The notes under the pieces are model-generated. The model saw only the letters and a list, made by a program, of their open reading frames with translations, had not been told where the DNA came from and did not search any database. The translations under genes and the position numbers were made by a program. Positions 26,420 through 35,954 of a DNA stretch of 64,000 nt are shown here, one piece after another. How positions within the stretch are numbered: the first letter of the stretch is position 1; each line of letters opens with the position of its first letter. This stretch comes from Brevibacillus formosus (lineage in GTDB: Bacteria > Bacillota > Bacilli > Brevibacillales > Brevibacillaceae), in the NCBI RefSeq assembly GCF_003013405.1, contig NZ_PXZL01000027.1:62001-126000 (forward strand). The letters are read 5' to 3'.

Positions 26420-27327
26420 TTTACACAGTAACCCTGAACCCATCGATTGACTACCACTTGTGGATCACTGCTCTGTCGCAAGGAACCATTCATCAGGCGC
26501 AAAAAGAGTGGAAGGTCGCTGGCGGAAAAGGCATAAATGTATCAAAGGTTCTCCGCATACTTGGGGAAAACAGCACGGCGCTTGGGTTTGTCGGTGGGTT
26601 TACGGGAGCGTTTATTCAACAGCAAATCGAGCAAGCCGGCATCTCTCATGACTTGATCCAAATCGGACAGGATTCCAGAATCAATTTAAAAATAAAGGCG
26701 CAGACCGAAACGGATATCAGCGGAGTCTCACCGGACATCCCAGAGGAAGCGCTCCAAAGGCTGATGCAACAGATCGACAGCTTGCAGGAAGGTGATTATC
26801 TGGTACTCGCGGGAAGCGTGCCGAAAAGCTTGCCGTCTGATATGTATCAGACGATCATGAAGCGGCTGCGTGGCAAGGGCGTCCGTATCTTCCTCGACGC
26901 AAAAGGGAAAGCGCTTGAAACCGGTTTGTCGGAAGAGCCGTTTCTCATCAAGCCCAATCATCATGAGTTGGGGGAACTGTTTGGGGTGACGATTGCCACA
27001 CCAGCAGAGGCGATCGACATGGCGCGTAAGTCTTTGCAAATGGGCGCACAGAACGTCATCGTGTCGATGGCTGGTCAGGGTGCTGTATTTGTCAATCGGC
27101 ATGCGGCCTATGTCGCCCAGATTCCACAGCGCAAACCAGTCAATTCGATCGGTGCCGGAGACTCGATGGTTGCTGGGTTCCTTTATGGCTATAGGCAGGG
27201 AATGGATACGGAAGCCGCGTTTCGTTTTGCTGTGGCAGCGGGGAGTATGACTGCCCTCTCAGAAGGCTTCTGCACACATGAGAAGATACAAGCATTTCTT
27301 CCGGAAATTACAATAACCGCCATTTGA
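26416..27327 (+). CDS. fruK: 1-phosphofructokinase
   Basis: 303 aa PfkB-family kinase with the family pattern TLNPSIDYHLW, GGKGINVS and the catalytic NSIGAGDSMVAGF (Asp as base). It phosphorylates fructose 1-phosphate to fructose 1,6-bisphosphate. It is coupled to fruR by an ATGA overlap and is 16 nt from fruA. Confidence 0.94.
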   Translation: MIYTVTLNPSIDYHLWITALSQGTIHQAQKEWKVAGGKGINVSKVLRILGENSTALGFVGGFTGAFIQQQIEQAGISHDLIQIGQDSRINLKIKAQTETDISGVSPDIPEEALQRLMQQIDSLQEGDYLVLAGSVPKSLPSDMYQTIMKRLRGKGVRIFLDAKGKALETGLSEEPFLIKPNHHELGELFGVTIATPAEAIDMARKSLQMGAQNVIVSMAGQGAVFVNRHAAYVAQIPQRKPVNSIGAGDSMVAGFLYGYRQGMDTEAAFRFAVAAGSMTALSEGFCTHEKIQAFLPEITITAI

Positions 27328-27343
27328 TAAAGGGGGTTCAACG

Positions 27344-29284
27344 ATGAATAACGAGATTCGCATTGCCGATTTGTTAAAAGCTGACACGATTCTATTCCCT
27401 CTGTCTGCTTCCACCAAGGAAGCAGTATTAGATGAGTTGATTGAAAAATTGGACGAGGCTGGACGGCTCAACAGCAGGGAAGAGATGAAGCAGGCCATTC
27501 TCGCGCGGGAGGCACAAGGCTCCACCGGAATTGGAGAAGGAATCGCCATCCCGCATGCCAAGACAGCAGCAGTCAAAACTCCCAGCATTGCATACGGCTT
27601 TTCCAAAGAGGGCGTTGATTTTGACTCGTTGGATAACCAAAAAGCACATCTTTTCTTCATGATTGCGGCTACTGAGAACGCCAACCAGGCCCATCTCGAA
27701 ACACTGGCGTTGCTTTCTCAGATGCTCATGGACGAAGCCTTTCGTCAGGAGCTGACGCGTGCAGAAACGAAGGAACAGGTTCTCGAGATTATCACGCGCA
27801 AAGAAAAAGAAATCCAGGGCGAAAATGAAAGCGTTGTAGAGAACAAGGAACAAGAAGAGCAACAGAAGAGACAAGAGACCTCAGAGAAACATGTGACAAA
27901 AGTAGTCGCAGTAACCGCTTGCCCGACCGGGATCGCCCATACGTACATGGCGGCCGATGCACTGAAGAAAAAAGCAGCAGAGCTGGGGATTGCCATCAAG
28001 GTAGAGACAAACGGTTCCGGCGGTGTGAAAAACAAGCTCTCTTCGCAGGATATTGAGGAAGCGACAGCGGTGATTGTGGCTGCTGACAAGCAGGTGGAGA
28101 TGGAACGCTTTGCTGGCAAGATCGTCATTGAAGTGCCAGTTGCGGAAGGGATACGCAATACCGAAGAACTGCTTCAGCGCGCAGTAGAGCAAAAGGGAAG
28201 CATCTACCGCGGAGGCGGGACCAGCTATCAGGACCATGTCCAAGAAGCAAAGGCGGAGAAAAAAGCGAAGCAGCCCGCTTTTTACAAGCACCTAATGAAC
28301 GGCGTGTCCAACATGCTTCCGTTTGTCGTAGGCGGCGGGATTATCATTGCGCTGAGCTTTATGTTTGGGATCAAGGCAGTTGATCCAAACGATCCGTCCT
28401 TCCATCCGCTGGCCAAAGTCCTGATGGACATCGGCGGAGGGACTGCGTTCCAGCTGATGATCCCGGTATTGGCCGGGTTTATCGCCAAGAGCATCGCTGA
28501 TCGCCCTGGTTTTGCTCCCGGTATGGTGGGAGGCTTGCTGGCGGCTACTTCCGGCTCGGGCTTCCTCGGAGGAATCATCGCAGGGTTCCTGGCCGGATAT
28601 ATTGTGGTCGGATTGAAAAAAGTGTTGGCTGGACTGCCCGAATCGTTAGAAGGCATCAAGCCGATGCTGTTGTATCCGCTGCTTGGGATTTTGCTTACAG
28701 GCTTTGTCATGGTATACGTCGTATCTGAACCGGTTGCCGCGGCCAATACTGCGCTGGGTGACTGGCTGAAAAACATGGGCACTGGTAACGCCGTTATCCT
28801 AGGTGTGATCTTGGGTGCAATGATGGCCTTTGATATGGGTGGCCCTGTCAACAAAGCAGCCTTTACGTTTGGGATTGCAATGATTGCCGAGGGCAACTTC
28901 ACCCCTCACGCAGCGATTATGGCAGCCGGGATGACTCCGCCGCTCGGAATCGCTTTGGCGACTACGCTGTTCAAGAAGAAATTTACCATGGAAGAGCGGC
29001 AGGCGGGCAAAACGGCTTATGTCTTGGGGGCAACCTTCATCACTGAGGGGGCGATCCCGTTTGCCGCGGCTGATCCGACACGCGTCATTCCTTCGCTCGT
29101 AGTTGGCTCTGCGGTAGCTGGCGGGTTGTCGATGCTGTTTGGATGCACATTGCCTGCCCCCCATGGCGGAATATTCGTTTTGCCGGTAATCGGCAACTGG
29201 CCGCTTTACCTTGTTTCCATTCTTGCCGGAACAATCGTTACGGCACTCATGCTAAAAGTTTTGAAAAAAGATGCGGTAGAGTAA
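27344..29284 (+). CDS. fruA: fructose PTS permease, IIABC fusion
   Basis: 646 aa. The EIIA domain is at residues 1-150 with phosphorylated His71 in GIAIPHAKT. A Glu/Gln-rich linker follows (155-182). The EIIB domain is at about 185-285 with Cys193 in TACPTGIAHTY, and the membrane EIIC domain at about 310-640 (GGIIIALSFMFG, FDMGGPVNKAAFTFG). It takes up fructose and releases fructose 1-phosphate in the cytoplasm. The ABC order is the usual Bacillus form. Ribosome binding site AAGGGGG. Confidence 0.95.
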   Translation: MNNEIRIADLLKADTILFPLSASTKEAVLDELIEKLDEAGRLNSREEMKQAILAREAQGSTGIGEGIAIPHAKTAAVKTPSIAYGFSKEGVDFDSLDNQKAHLFFMIAATENANQAHLETLALLSQMLMDEAFRQELTRAETKEQVLEIITRKEKEIQGENESVVENKEQEEQQKRQETSEKHVTKVVAVTACPTGIAHTYMAADALKKKAAELGIAIKVETNGSGGVKNKLSSQDIEEATAVIVAADKQVEMERFAGKIVIEVPVAEGIRNTEELLQRAVEQKGSIYRGGGTSYQDHVQEAKAEKKAKQPAFYKHLMNGVSNMLPFVVGGGIIIALSFMFGIKAVDPNDPSFHPLAKVLMDIGGGTAFQLMIPVLAGFIAKSIADRPGFAPGMVGGLLAATSGSGFLGGIIAGFLAGYIVVGLKKVLAGLPESLEGIKPMLLYPLLGILLTGFVMVYVVSEPVAAANTALGDWLKNMGTGNAVILGVILGAMMAFDMGGPVNKAAFTFGIAMIAEGNFTPHAAIMAAGMTPPLGIALATTLFKKKFTMEERQAGKTAYVLGATFITEGAIPFAAADPTRVIPSLVVGSAVAGGLSMLFGCTLPAPHGGIFVLPVIGNWPLYLVSILAGTIVTALMLKVLKKDAVE

Positions 29285-29300
29285 AAGGAGCTGGAACCAG

Positions 29301-29561
29301 ATGTTGACCAATACTTTCACCATTCAAAATCCGACTGGACTGCACGCCCGTCCGGCAACGTTATTCGTACAAAAGGCTACTTCGTTTCCTTGTGAGGTAA
29401 ACGTGATCAAGGGCACGAAAAAGATCAATGGCAAAAGCATCATGGGCTTGATGACACTGGGTGCGAAGATGGGGGAGCAAATCACCCTTGAAATCACTGG
29501 AGAACAGGCAGAGCAAGCAATGGAGGAGCTTGGCAAATTGCTCATGTCCGTTCACGGGTAA
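29301..29561 (+). CDS. ptsH: HPr phosphocarrier protein
   Basis: 86 aa with the active His15 (GLHARPA) and the regulatory Ser46 (INGKSIMGL), so it can both carry phosphate and be a substrate of HPr kinase for CcpA-mediated repression. It starts 17 nt after fruA behind AAAGGAG. Its place inside the fru operon, with enzyme I next, is unusual for a Bacillota ptsH. It may be a fructose-dedicated second HPr or the only copy. Confidence 0.92.
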   Translation: MLTNTFTIQNPTGLHARPATLFVQKATSFPCEVNVIKGTKKINGKSIMGLMTLGAKMGEQITLEITGEQAEQAMEELGKLLMSVHG

Positions 29562-29569
29562 CATGACAG

Positions 29570-29603
29570 GAAGCCCCCTCTGGACACCAGGGGGTGCGGC
29601 TTC
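29570..29603 (+). promoter_or_regulatory. GC-rich hairpin between ptsH and ptsI
   Basis: Arms GAAGCC/GGCTTC enclose a second stem CCCTCTGG/CCAGGGGG with a 4-nt loop. There is no U-run. It lies just before the ptsI ribosome binding site and could stabilise the upstream message or lower enzyme I relative to HPr. Confidence 0.6.
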
Positions 29604-29620
29604 GATAAGGAGCGATTGTA

Positions 29621-31348
29621 ATGCTGCAAAAAGGGATCGCTGCAGCTCCCGGAATCGTGATTGGACGAGCTGTTGTACAAAAGGAAGAAATGGTTCGGTA
29701 TGAACGACGCACCCTTGACCAAGATGAGGTGGCCGCAGAGCTTGCGCGATTTCAGGAAAGTGTGAGAGCGGCAGATATAGAGCTCGAGCAGGTCAAGAAG
29801 AAGGTCCGCCACGAGATGGGCGAAGAAGAAGCGAGAATCTTTGAAGCCCACCAGCTTTTTTTGCAGGACCCGGAGTTTATTGGTGCCATTGAGGAGAAGC
29901 TGGAAAGCGAAAGAGTGAATGCGGAAGCCGCTCTGGAGGAGGTTCGTGACAGCTTTGTCGCCATTTTTGAAAGCATGGACGACGAGTACATGCGCGAGCG
30001 GGCGGCGGATTTGCGCGATGTCAGCCAGCGCCTGCTAAAGAATCTGCTCGGCATACACGATCAGCTGCAAGCAGATTTCGCAGAGCCTGTGGTTCTGATT
30101 GTACACGATCTGACGCCATCCGATACGGCACAGTTGGACAGGGAAAAGGTAAAAGGATTCGCAACGAATATAGGCGGCCGCACGTCTCACTCCGCAATCA
30201 TGGCACGCACCATGGAAATCCCGGCGGTGGTAGGCATGTCAGACATTACAGAGCAGCTGCAAACCGGGGATCTGGTCATCGTCGACGGACTTGAGGGCGA
30301 GGTACACATTCGACCGGACGAAGCTGTCGTCGCAGTCTATGAAGCCAAACAGCAGGCCTACTGGAAACAAAAAGAGGATTGGGCTCGTCTGGTTCATGAA
30401 GAAAGTGTTACCGCAGATGGGCACCGCGTGGAATTGGCAGCCAACATCGGGAATCCGCAGGACGCCGTGCAGGCCGTTGAAAACGGCGCCGAGGGGATCG
30501 GACTGTTTCGTACCGAATTTCTTTATATGGGACGAGAGCAGTTCCCCACGGAAGAAGAGCAGTTTGCGGCTTACAAAGCAGTTGCAGAGAACATGGGCAA
30601 GGATCGACCAGTTGTCATTCGAACATTGGACATCGGCGGGGACAAGGAGCTTTCCTACCTTGATCTGCCGAAAGAATTGAATCCGTTTCTAGGCTATCGA
30701 GCCATCCGGCTTTGCCTGGATCGCGTGGAACTGTTTAAGACGCAGTTGCGCGCTTTGCTCCGGGCAAGTATATACGGCAATATCAAGATCATGTATCCAA
30801 TGATCGCCACTATAGCCGAGCTGCGTCGAGCGAACCAGATCCTGGACGAAGTGAAGGCAGAGCTGCGCACCCAAGACATTTTGTTTAACGATCATTTGGA
30901 AGTAGGAATCATGATCGAGGTGCCAGCAGCCGCGATGATCGCAGACCAGCTCGCCAAGGAAGCCGATTTCTTCAGCATCGGGACCAATGATTTGATTCAG
31001 TATGTGATGGCAGCGGACAGAATGAACGAGCAGGTCGCCTACTTGTACGATCCGTACCATCCCGCCATTTTACGGCTTGTGAATCAGGTAATCAAGGCGG
31101 CCCATCAGGAAGGCAAATGGGTAGGCATGTGCGGAGAAATGGCCGGGGAGGAATTGGCGATCCCGATTCTGCTCGGGTTGGGACTGGATGAATTCAGCAT
31201 GAGTGCCACTTCCGTTCTCCGGGCCCGCCATTTGCTGAGAAAGCTGGATTACAAGTCGCTACAGGAAACAGCACAACACGTCCTCACTCTGGAGAGCGGC
31301 GAAGAGATCAGAGCCTTTATCAAAGAGGAAATTTTGAACAAGCTGTAA
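29621..31348 (+). CDS. ptsI: PTS enzyme I
   Basis: 575 aa, full length. The phospho-His190 lies in GGRTSHSAIMARTMEIPAVVG, the PEP-binding region shows GIGLFRTEFLYM, and the active Cys lies in GMCGEMAGEE. It transfers phosphate from PEP to HPr. It is the last gene of fruR-fruK-fruA-ptsH-ptsI and is followed by a strong terminator. Confidence 0.94.
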   Translation: MLQKGIAAAPGIVIGRAVVQKEEMVRYERRTLDQDEVAAELARFQESVRAADIELEQVKKKVRHEMGEEEARIFEAHQLFLQDPEFIGAIEEKLESERVNAEAALEEVRDSFVAIFESMDDEYMRERAADLRDVSQRLLKNLLGIHDQLQADFAEPVVLIVHDLTPSDTAQLDREKVKGFATNIGGRTSHSAIMARTMEIPAVVGMSDITEQLQTGDLVIVDGLEGEVHIRPDEAVVAVYEAKQQAYWKQKEDWARLVHEESVTADGHRVELAANIGNPQDAVQAVENGAEGIGLFRTEFLYMGREQFPTEEEQFAAYKAVAENMGKDRPVVIRTLDIGGDKELSYLDLPKELNPFLGYRAIRLCLDRVELFKTQLRALLRASIYGNIKIMYPMIATIAELRRANQILDEVKAELRTQDILFNDHLEVGIMIEVPAAAMIADQLAKEADFFSIGTNDLIQYVMAADRMNEQVAYLYDPYHPAILRLVNQVIKAAHQEGKWVGMCGEMAGEELAIPILLGLGLDEFSMSATSVLRARHLLRKLDYKSLQETAQHVLTLESGEEIRAFIKEEILNKL

Positions 31349-31373
31349 TGGCCGGTATAGTTGGCAAAATAAT

Positions 31374-31404
31374 AAGGCTCCGCCACGATGTGTGGCGGAG
31401 CCTT
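31374..31404. terminator. bidirectional terminator between ptsI and vpr
   Basis: Perfect 13-bp stem AAGGCTCCGCCAC/GTGGCGGAGCCTT with a 5-nt loop between two convergent genes. Confidence 0.85.
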
Positions 31405-31431
31405 CATTCATCTAAAAAATCTCATACCAAA

Positions 31432-34400
31432 CTACTCTACTACCGCCTCTAACGTCACATCCACCTTCACTGTCCGCGTGACGGACTCATCTTCCTTGGA
31501 AGTAATCGTCACATACAGCGTAACGGTCTCTTCCCCTTCGGCAGGTAGCTCCTTCAAAATCCCCTCATCGTCGATAAACGCCTCATCAGAGCTCTTCGTC
31601 ACCTGATAAGTCACATCATCGCTCTCTTCCGGCAGGGCAAGCACTGGTTGATCCAGCTCTGTGGTGTTCGCAATCTCAAACTCGAATTGCTCCTCGGCTT
31701 CTTCAACTACCTTGGACAAGACTGCGTTTTTATCAGATGCCTTAATCATGAAGGATTTCCAAGCCTCGTATTCTTTTACAATCTGCTCACCCTTCGGCTT
31801 GCTTTGGTCTACACTTCGACCGACGAGCTTCAGCTTGTATTTGCCTGGATCGAGCTTCTTCGCTACTTGGCTACCATCGTAGTAAGTACCATCGAGATTA
31901 GAGAAGGTGATAGGGCCTGGCGCAATCAGCGCGTAATTGTTGAACACGGATGCGAGCGTACCGACGTATTTATCGTCCATGTCCCATACCTCAACAGAAA
32001 TCTGGTTCACGTCTTTGGCTTGCAGCTCGGCTTCGAGTGTGAACGAATCCTCATTGCCATCACCATCAGGGGTGATTGTCGTATCGGACAGCTTCAGGTT
32101 GTCGAAACCGAAGTTGGTATCCTCACGCTTTTCTCCCACGTGTACAGCAAACGGCAGGCGCAGGTCAGGGTTGCCTTTCTCGCCTTTCAGCAGGACTTCG
32201 CCTTCATACACGCCGTCTTTTGCATCGGAGTCAACAGTCAGGCTGAGCTCAAATGTGGTCTCATCGCCTTTTTTAGCAGAGATGGAATCATCGGAGATTT
32301 CCACATTGATATCATCCACATCTGGCGTTTTGGAGTCCGGCTTGTACGGATCTGTCGTGACGGACGGATGCATGATCACTTTTGCATCGTACGAAACATC
32401 CTTCTTGGACAGGTTTTTCAGCTGGAGGGTTTTCGTGACGGTATTGCTGCCTGCCTTCAGCAAGCCAAAGGAAACGTTATCTGCATAGTACGGAATGGTC
32501 TTCGGCTCAAAATCTTCGCCCAAAATAGTGAGCTGCTCTACCGTTGTCAGAACAGCAGGTGTTTTCGATGCAGCGTAGCCGTTTACGCGGCCTGCACCTT
32601 GGGAGTACACATCGTACAGTGTGCCGTCTGGGCTATAGAGCGGTTTTGAGGTGTTCGCGAGCGCTGCCTTGATATCGGCAGGTGTCCAGTCCGGATGTGC
32701 CTGTTTCAGCAGCAGGGCAAGACCGGAAACGTGCGGAGCCGCCATGCTTGTACCGTTTAGACGGGCGTATGCCTTGTCGTACTTGGCGTTAGGGATCAGC
32801 TTGCTCCAAGATGGATAGCTGGACAGAACGGCTACACCTGGCGCAGCCAGATTCGGCTTGATGCTGTAGTCGTCGCCCATGATTGGACCGCGTGAGCTAA
32901 AGCTGGCGATGCGGTCGCCCGGATCATTTGTGCTTGGGTAGTTTCCTGAGAACGTAAACGTCAGTGTTTTCGCTTTTTCAGGGTCAGCCAGCAGCTCTTT
33001 TGCCAGTGTACGGCCTTCCAGACCCTTCATGTCAAAGGTAGGGATCGCTTCGATCTGGTCACCCAGGATCGTGTTGACATAGCCCTCGCGATCACGGATA
33101 TCCAGGTCAGCTACGCCATCCCCGTCGGTGTCGTTACCGTTAAAGACCACGATAGCGACAGCACCAGCTTTTCGGGCGTTTTCGATTTTTTCCGTGAAGC
33201 CGAGAGTACCGCGGGAAACGAGAGCAACTTTGCCTTTTACATTTACCTTTTCAAAATCGCTGCGAGAGCCAAGGTTGGCGTAGACGACAGGCAGCGGTTT
33301 GGTTCCGATGATAGAGGCGAAGTTATCCTTTCTCACCTGCCATGCCATCACAGGGAATTCGTAATTGGCTCCGAATGACGAGGTTGCAGAGCCGTCATAT
33401 TGCACGGTAGGGGAGTCTACCGCTGCAACTGTGATCGGCAGCCTCGCACCAGAAGGTGATCCCGCGGTGTAATAATGTCTGCCGCGTTCATCGTCGGCGG
33501 AGTTCCCACCCGATACAACCGTGATCACTCCAGAAAGTACCGCGTTATTTACAGCGATGGCATCTGGGGAGTCAGAGTTCTTCTCCATAGCGGCGCCAAG
33601 CGACAGGTTAATGACATCCATGCCGTCTTTTACCGCTTTTTCGATACCGTCGATGACCTGAGCGGAGCTTCCGCCTTCTCGGCCCAATACGCGGTAGACG
33701 TAGAGGTCTGCACCATAGGCAACCCCTTTTACCTGCACATCTGAGGTCCTGTTTTTGGCGCGTCCTACGATGGTGCCGGATACGTGAGTTCCATGGCTGG
33801 AGCCTTCATATCCTTTTCCATCGCGGTCATCCTCCACAGGGATTGGTGCTTCTTCATAAGGGTCCTTGTCATTGTCGAAGGAGTCATATCCGCCTTTATA
33901 AGCATCCTTGAGATCAGGGTGCTTGTAATCGACACCGGTATCGATGACGCCGACCTTCAATCCTTTCCCAGTCAGACCTTCCTTCCACATGTCGAGAACG
34001 CCAATTTGTTGGAGAGGGGCTTGATCCCATTTGGTGGACGATGCTTTCTCGCTGACAGCATCAATTTCGGGAAGCTCATAATACGTATTTTGATAAATGC
34101 GCTTTACCTGTGGCAGTTCAGCCAGCTCTTCCAACTCGTCGGCTGACACCGTTGCTTCCATTCCATTGAATACATGTTCAAACTTGCGCTTTACCTTCAG
34201 TTTGACCTTGTTGTCTTTTGCTTCATCGAGGAAGGATTCTTGCTCCTCCTCTACTTTTGCTCGTAATGATCTAACGGAAGATTCTGAACCTTCGCTATGT
34301 TTAGCTGTGATCGAAGGTTCACTTTGCAGCTCAATAATGACACTGACGTTTTTGCTGGAACTGGTGTTCAGCAGGGGGGAGATTTTCGAGATTTCGGAGC

Positions 34401-34548
34401 CAATCTCTACTTCCGCGTTGGTAAACTCGTTTACTTTTTCCCAATCCTGTTCGCTAAACTCCGCTGCTGCCAGTGCATTGTAAGGAAGGCCGCTCAGCAT
34501 GAGTGATGCTGCAAGCGTAAGAGAAGCGAGAGTACGCATCTTCTTCAT
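31432..34548 (-). CDS. vpr: Vpr-type extracellular subtilisin-like protease
   Basis: 1,038 aa from ATG 34548, which follows AAGGAGAG. Order: signal peptide ending near ALAAAEF, inhibitor I9-type propeptide, and a peptidase S8 domain with Asp near 203 (VIDTGVDYKHPDL), His near 253 (SSHGTHVSGT) and Ser near 601 (GTSMAAPHVSG). A PA domain is inserted between His and Ser, and Ig-like C-terminal domains follow. It is longer than B. subtilis Vpr (about 806 aa) because of the C-terminal part. A secreted serine protease of this class matures subtilin in B. subtilis, so it is a candidate for the leaderless-protease step of the lanthipeptide at 12.9 kb (inference). Confidence 0.88.
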   Translation of the reverse strand: MKKMRTLASLTLAASLMLSGLPYNALAAAEFSEQDWEKVNEFTNAEVEIGSEISKISPLLNTSSSKNVSVIIELQSEPSITAKHSEGSESSVRSLRAKVEEEQESFLDEAKDNKVKLKVKRKFEHVFNGMEATVSADELEELAELPQVKRIYQNTYYELPEIDAVSEKASSTKWDQAPLQQIGVLDMWKEGLTGKGLKVGVIDTGVDYKHPDLKDAYKGGYDSFDNDKDPYEEAPIPVEDDRDGKGYEGSSHGTHVSGTIVGRAKNRTSDVQVKGVAYGADLYVYRVLGREGGSSAQVIDGIEKAVKDGMDVINLSLGAAMEKNSDSPDAIAVNNAVLSGVITVVSGGNSADDERGRHYYTAGSPSGARLPITVAAVDSPTVQYDGSATSSFGANYEFPVMAWQVRKDNFASIIGTKPLPVVYANLGSRSDFEKVNVKGKVALVSRGTLGFTEKIENARKAGAVAIVVFNGNDTDGDGVADLDIRDREGYVNTILGDQIEAIPTFDMKGLEGRTLAKELLADPEKAKTLTFTFSGNYPSTNDPGDRIASFSSRGPIMGDDYSIKPNLAAPGVAVLSSYPSWSKLIPNAKYDKAYARLNGTSMAAPHVSGLALLLKQAHPDWTPADIKAALANTSKPLYSPDGTLYDVYSQGAGRVNGYAASKTPAVLTTVEQLTILGEDFEPKTIPYYADNVSFGLLKAGSNTVTKTLQLKNLSKKDVSYDAKVIMHPSVTTDPYKPDSKTPDVDDINVEISDDSISAKKGDETTFELSLTVDSDAKDGVYEGEVLLKGEKGNPDLRLPFAVHVGEKREDTNFGFDNLKLSDTTITPDGDGNEDSFTLEAELQAKDVNQISVEVWDMDDKYVGTLASVFNNYALIAPGPITFSNLDGTYYDGSQVAKKLDPGKYKLKLVGRSVDQSKPKGEQIVKEYEAWKSFMIKASDKNAVLSKVVEEAEEQFEFEIANTTELDQPVLALPEESDDVTYQVTKSSDEAFIDDEGILKELPAEGEETVTLYVTITSKEDESVTRTVKVDVTLEAVVE

Positions 34549-34779
34549 CAGTCCACTCTCCTTAAAAATTATGTATAAGACGATTTGCATAAGTATTTCT
34601 CTTCTCGTAAAACTACTCCTTTTATTGGCAAAAAACTATTTATCGAGCAAATTCGTCAAAAATAGACAAAATTAACTGTATTTTCAATCGAATAAAGAAG
34701 AATAAGGTAATTATTTGTTGTTTTTTGCCAAATCATTTTCTATATTTTTCATAAGACATAAGTCAGGAGAGGGTAATCG

Positions 34780-35859
34780 ATGATCAAGTTGAAAGATATC
34801 GGGAGTTTCGAAGAGCTGCCAGAAATCGCAATGCATATTTATCAAGGAAATATCCCGGCTTTACAAGATGCGATTGCGGCCGGATGGGATATAGAAAAGG
34901 GCATCGTGCTTAGCAAATATACGACGCTAAGCCCGTTGGATCTGGCGATTTTATCAGAGAAGCTAGAAGTTGTTAAGCTGCTGGTAGAGCATGGCGTTAA
35001 TTTGAATGTCAAAAATAATCCAGCTTTTTTGATGGCCGTACGCTATTGCACGGAAGAGCTCGTTCGTTATGTTGTAGCGCAAGGCGCCAAGCTGGACATG
35101 GTCAATCAGGTGCGCTCAAACGCTTATTCGGAGGCTTACTACGGCAACAAAAAGAACATCCCGCTTATTCAAGAGCTGGGACTGGATATAAGACTGCATG
35201 GCGGCGATGTATTGCGTAAAGCCGTGTCGGATCATGACCTTACGACCACGGCCTATTTGCTCGATCATGGGGTGGACATCAATTATAACAAACCGAATAT
35301 GGTGTATCCGTATCAAGCGACCCCCTTAACAGTTGCCACTCGCTTGGGGAATGCCGCCATGGTCAAATATTTGGTTGAACGCGGTGCGGACGTCATGGTA
35401 GCAGAAAGGGGTGGCGAGCGGCCTTATACCATCGCGGTCAGCAATAAAGATACGGAGTTGGCTGCGTATTTGAAATCGCTGGAACCTGCCGAGCTGCATG
35501 ATGTGGAGAACAGGAAGTACGAGCTGCAAAAATATAAACTGACTGAAGAACTGATTGGCTTCCTTACCGGAGAAAAGCTGCGTCTTGAGCTGGCGGAAAA
35601 TGAGTATGATATTCGGTACATCGACTTTTTTACATTGACTGATACGATTGAAATGAAAATCGGTCGGCAAAAGCTGCTGCGTTTATCCGCCGAAATCGAC
35701 AACTACTCACATCTGCATCTTGTGTGGAATCCGAAGAAAAAAGGTAGCATCGGCTGCTATGATGAGGAGCATAAGGAGTATGCGGACTTGTGCAGCTTTA
35801 CAGAATTTATCGCGCATGCTGATGTGTACTTGATCAAGTTTATGGAGGGTGAGTTGTAA
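34780..35859 (+). CDS. ankyrin-repeat protein
   Basis: 359 aa. Residues 20-235 contain ankyrin repeats (SPLDLAILSEKLEVVKLLVEHGVNL, TPLTVATRLGNAAMVKYLVERGADV). The C-terminal 110 residues form a separate alpha/beta domain of unknown type. No signal peptide, so it is cytosolic, and partners are unknown. ATG follows AGGAGAGGG. It is divergent from vpr and convergent with the M56 gene. Confidence 0.85.
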   Translation: MIKLKDIGSFEELPEIAMHIYQGNIPALQDAIAAGWDIEKGIVLSKYTTLSPLDLAILSEKLEVVKLLVEHGVNLNVKNNPAFLMAVRYCTEELVRYVVAQGAKLDMVNQVRSNAYSEAYYGNKKNIPLIQELGLDIRLHGGDVLRKAVSDHDLTTTAYLLDHGVDINYNKPNMVYPYQATPLTVATRLGNAAMVKYLVERGADVMVAERGGERPYTIAVSNKDTELAAYLKSLEPAELHDVENRKYELQKYKLTEELIGFLTGEKLRLELAENEYDIRYIDFFTLTDTIEMKIGRQKLLRLSAEIDNYSHLHLVWNPKKKGSIGCYDEEHKEYADLCSFTEFIAHADVYLIKFMEGEL

Positions 35860-35869
35860 AAGAAGAACC

Positions 35870-35924
35870 AATAAACAGCAATCAGACAAGCCAGATGGCA
35901 GTATCCGATTGCTGTTCGTTATTG
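35870..35924. terminator. probable bidirectional terminator
   Basis: Arms ACAGCAATC (35875) and GATTGCTGT (35907) with partly paired flanks (AATAA and TTATT), between the convergent ankyrin and M56 genes. Confidence 0.55.
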
Positions 35925-35954
35925 GCGAGAAATAGCGGGAGCTGCAAACGAAAG

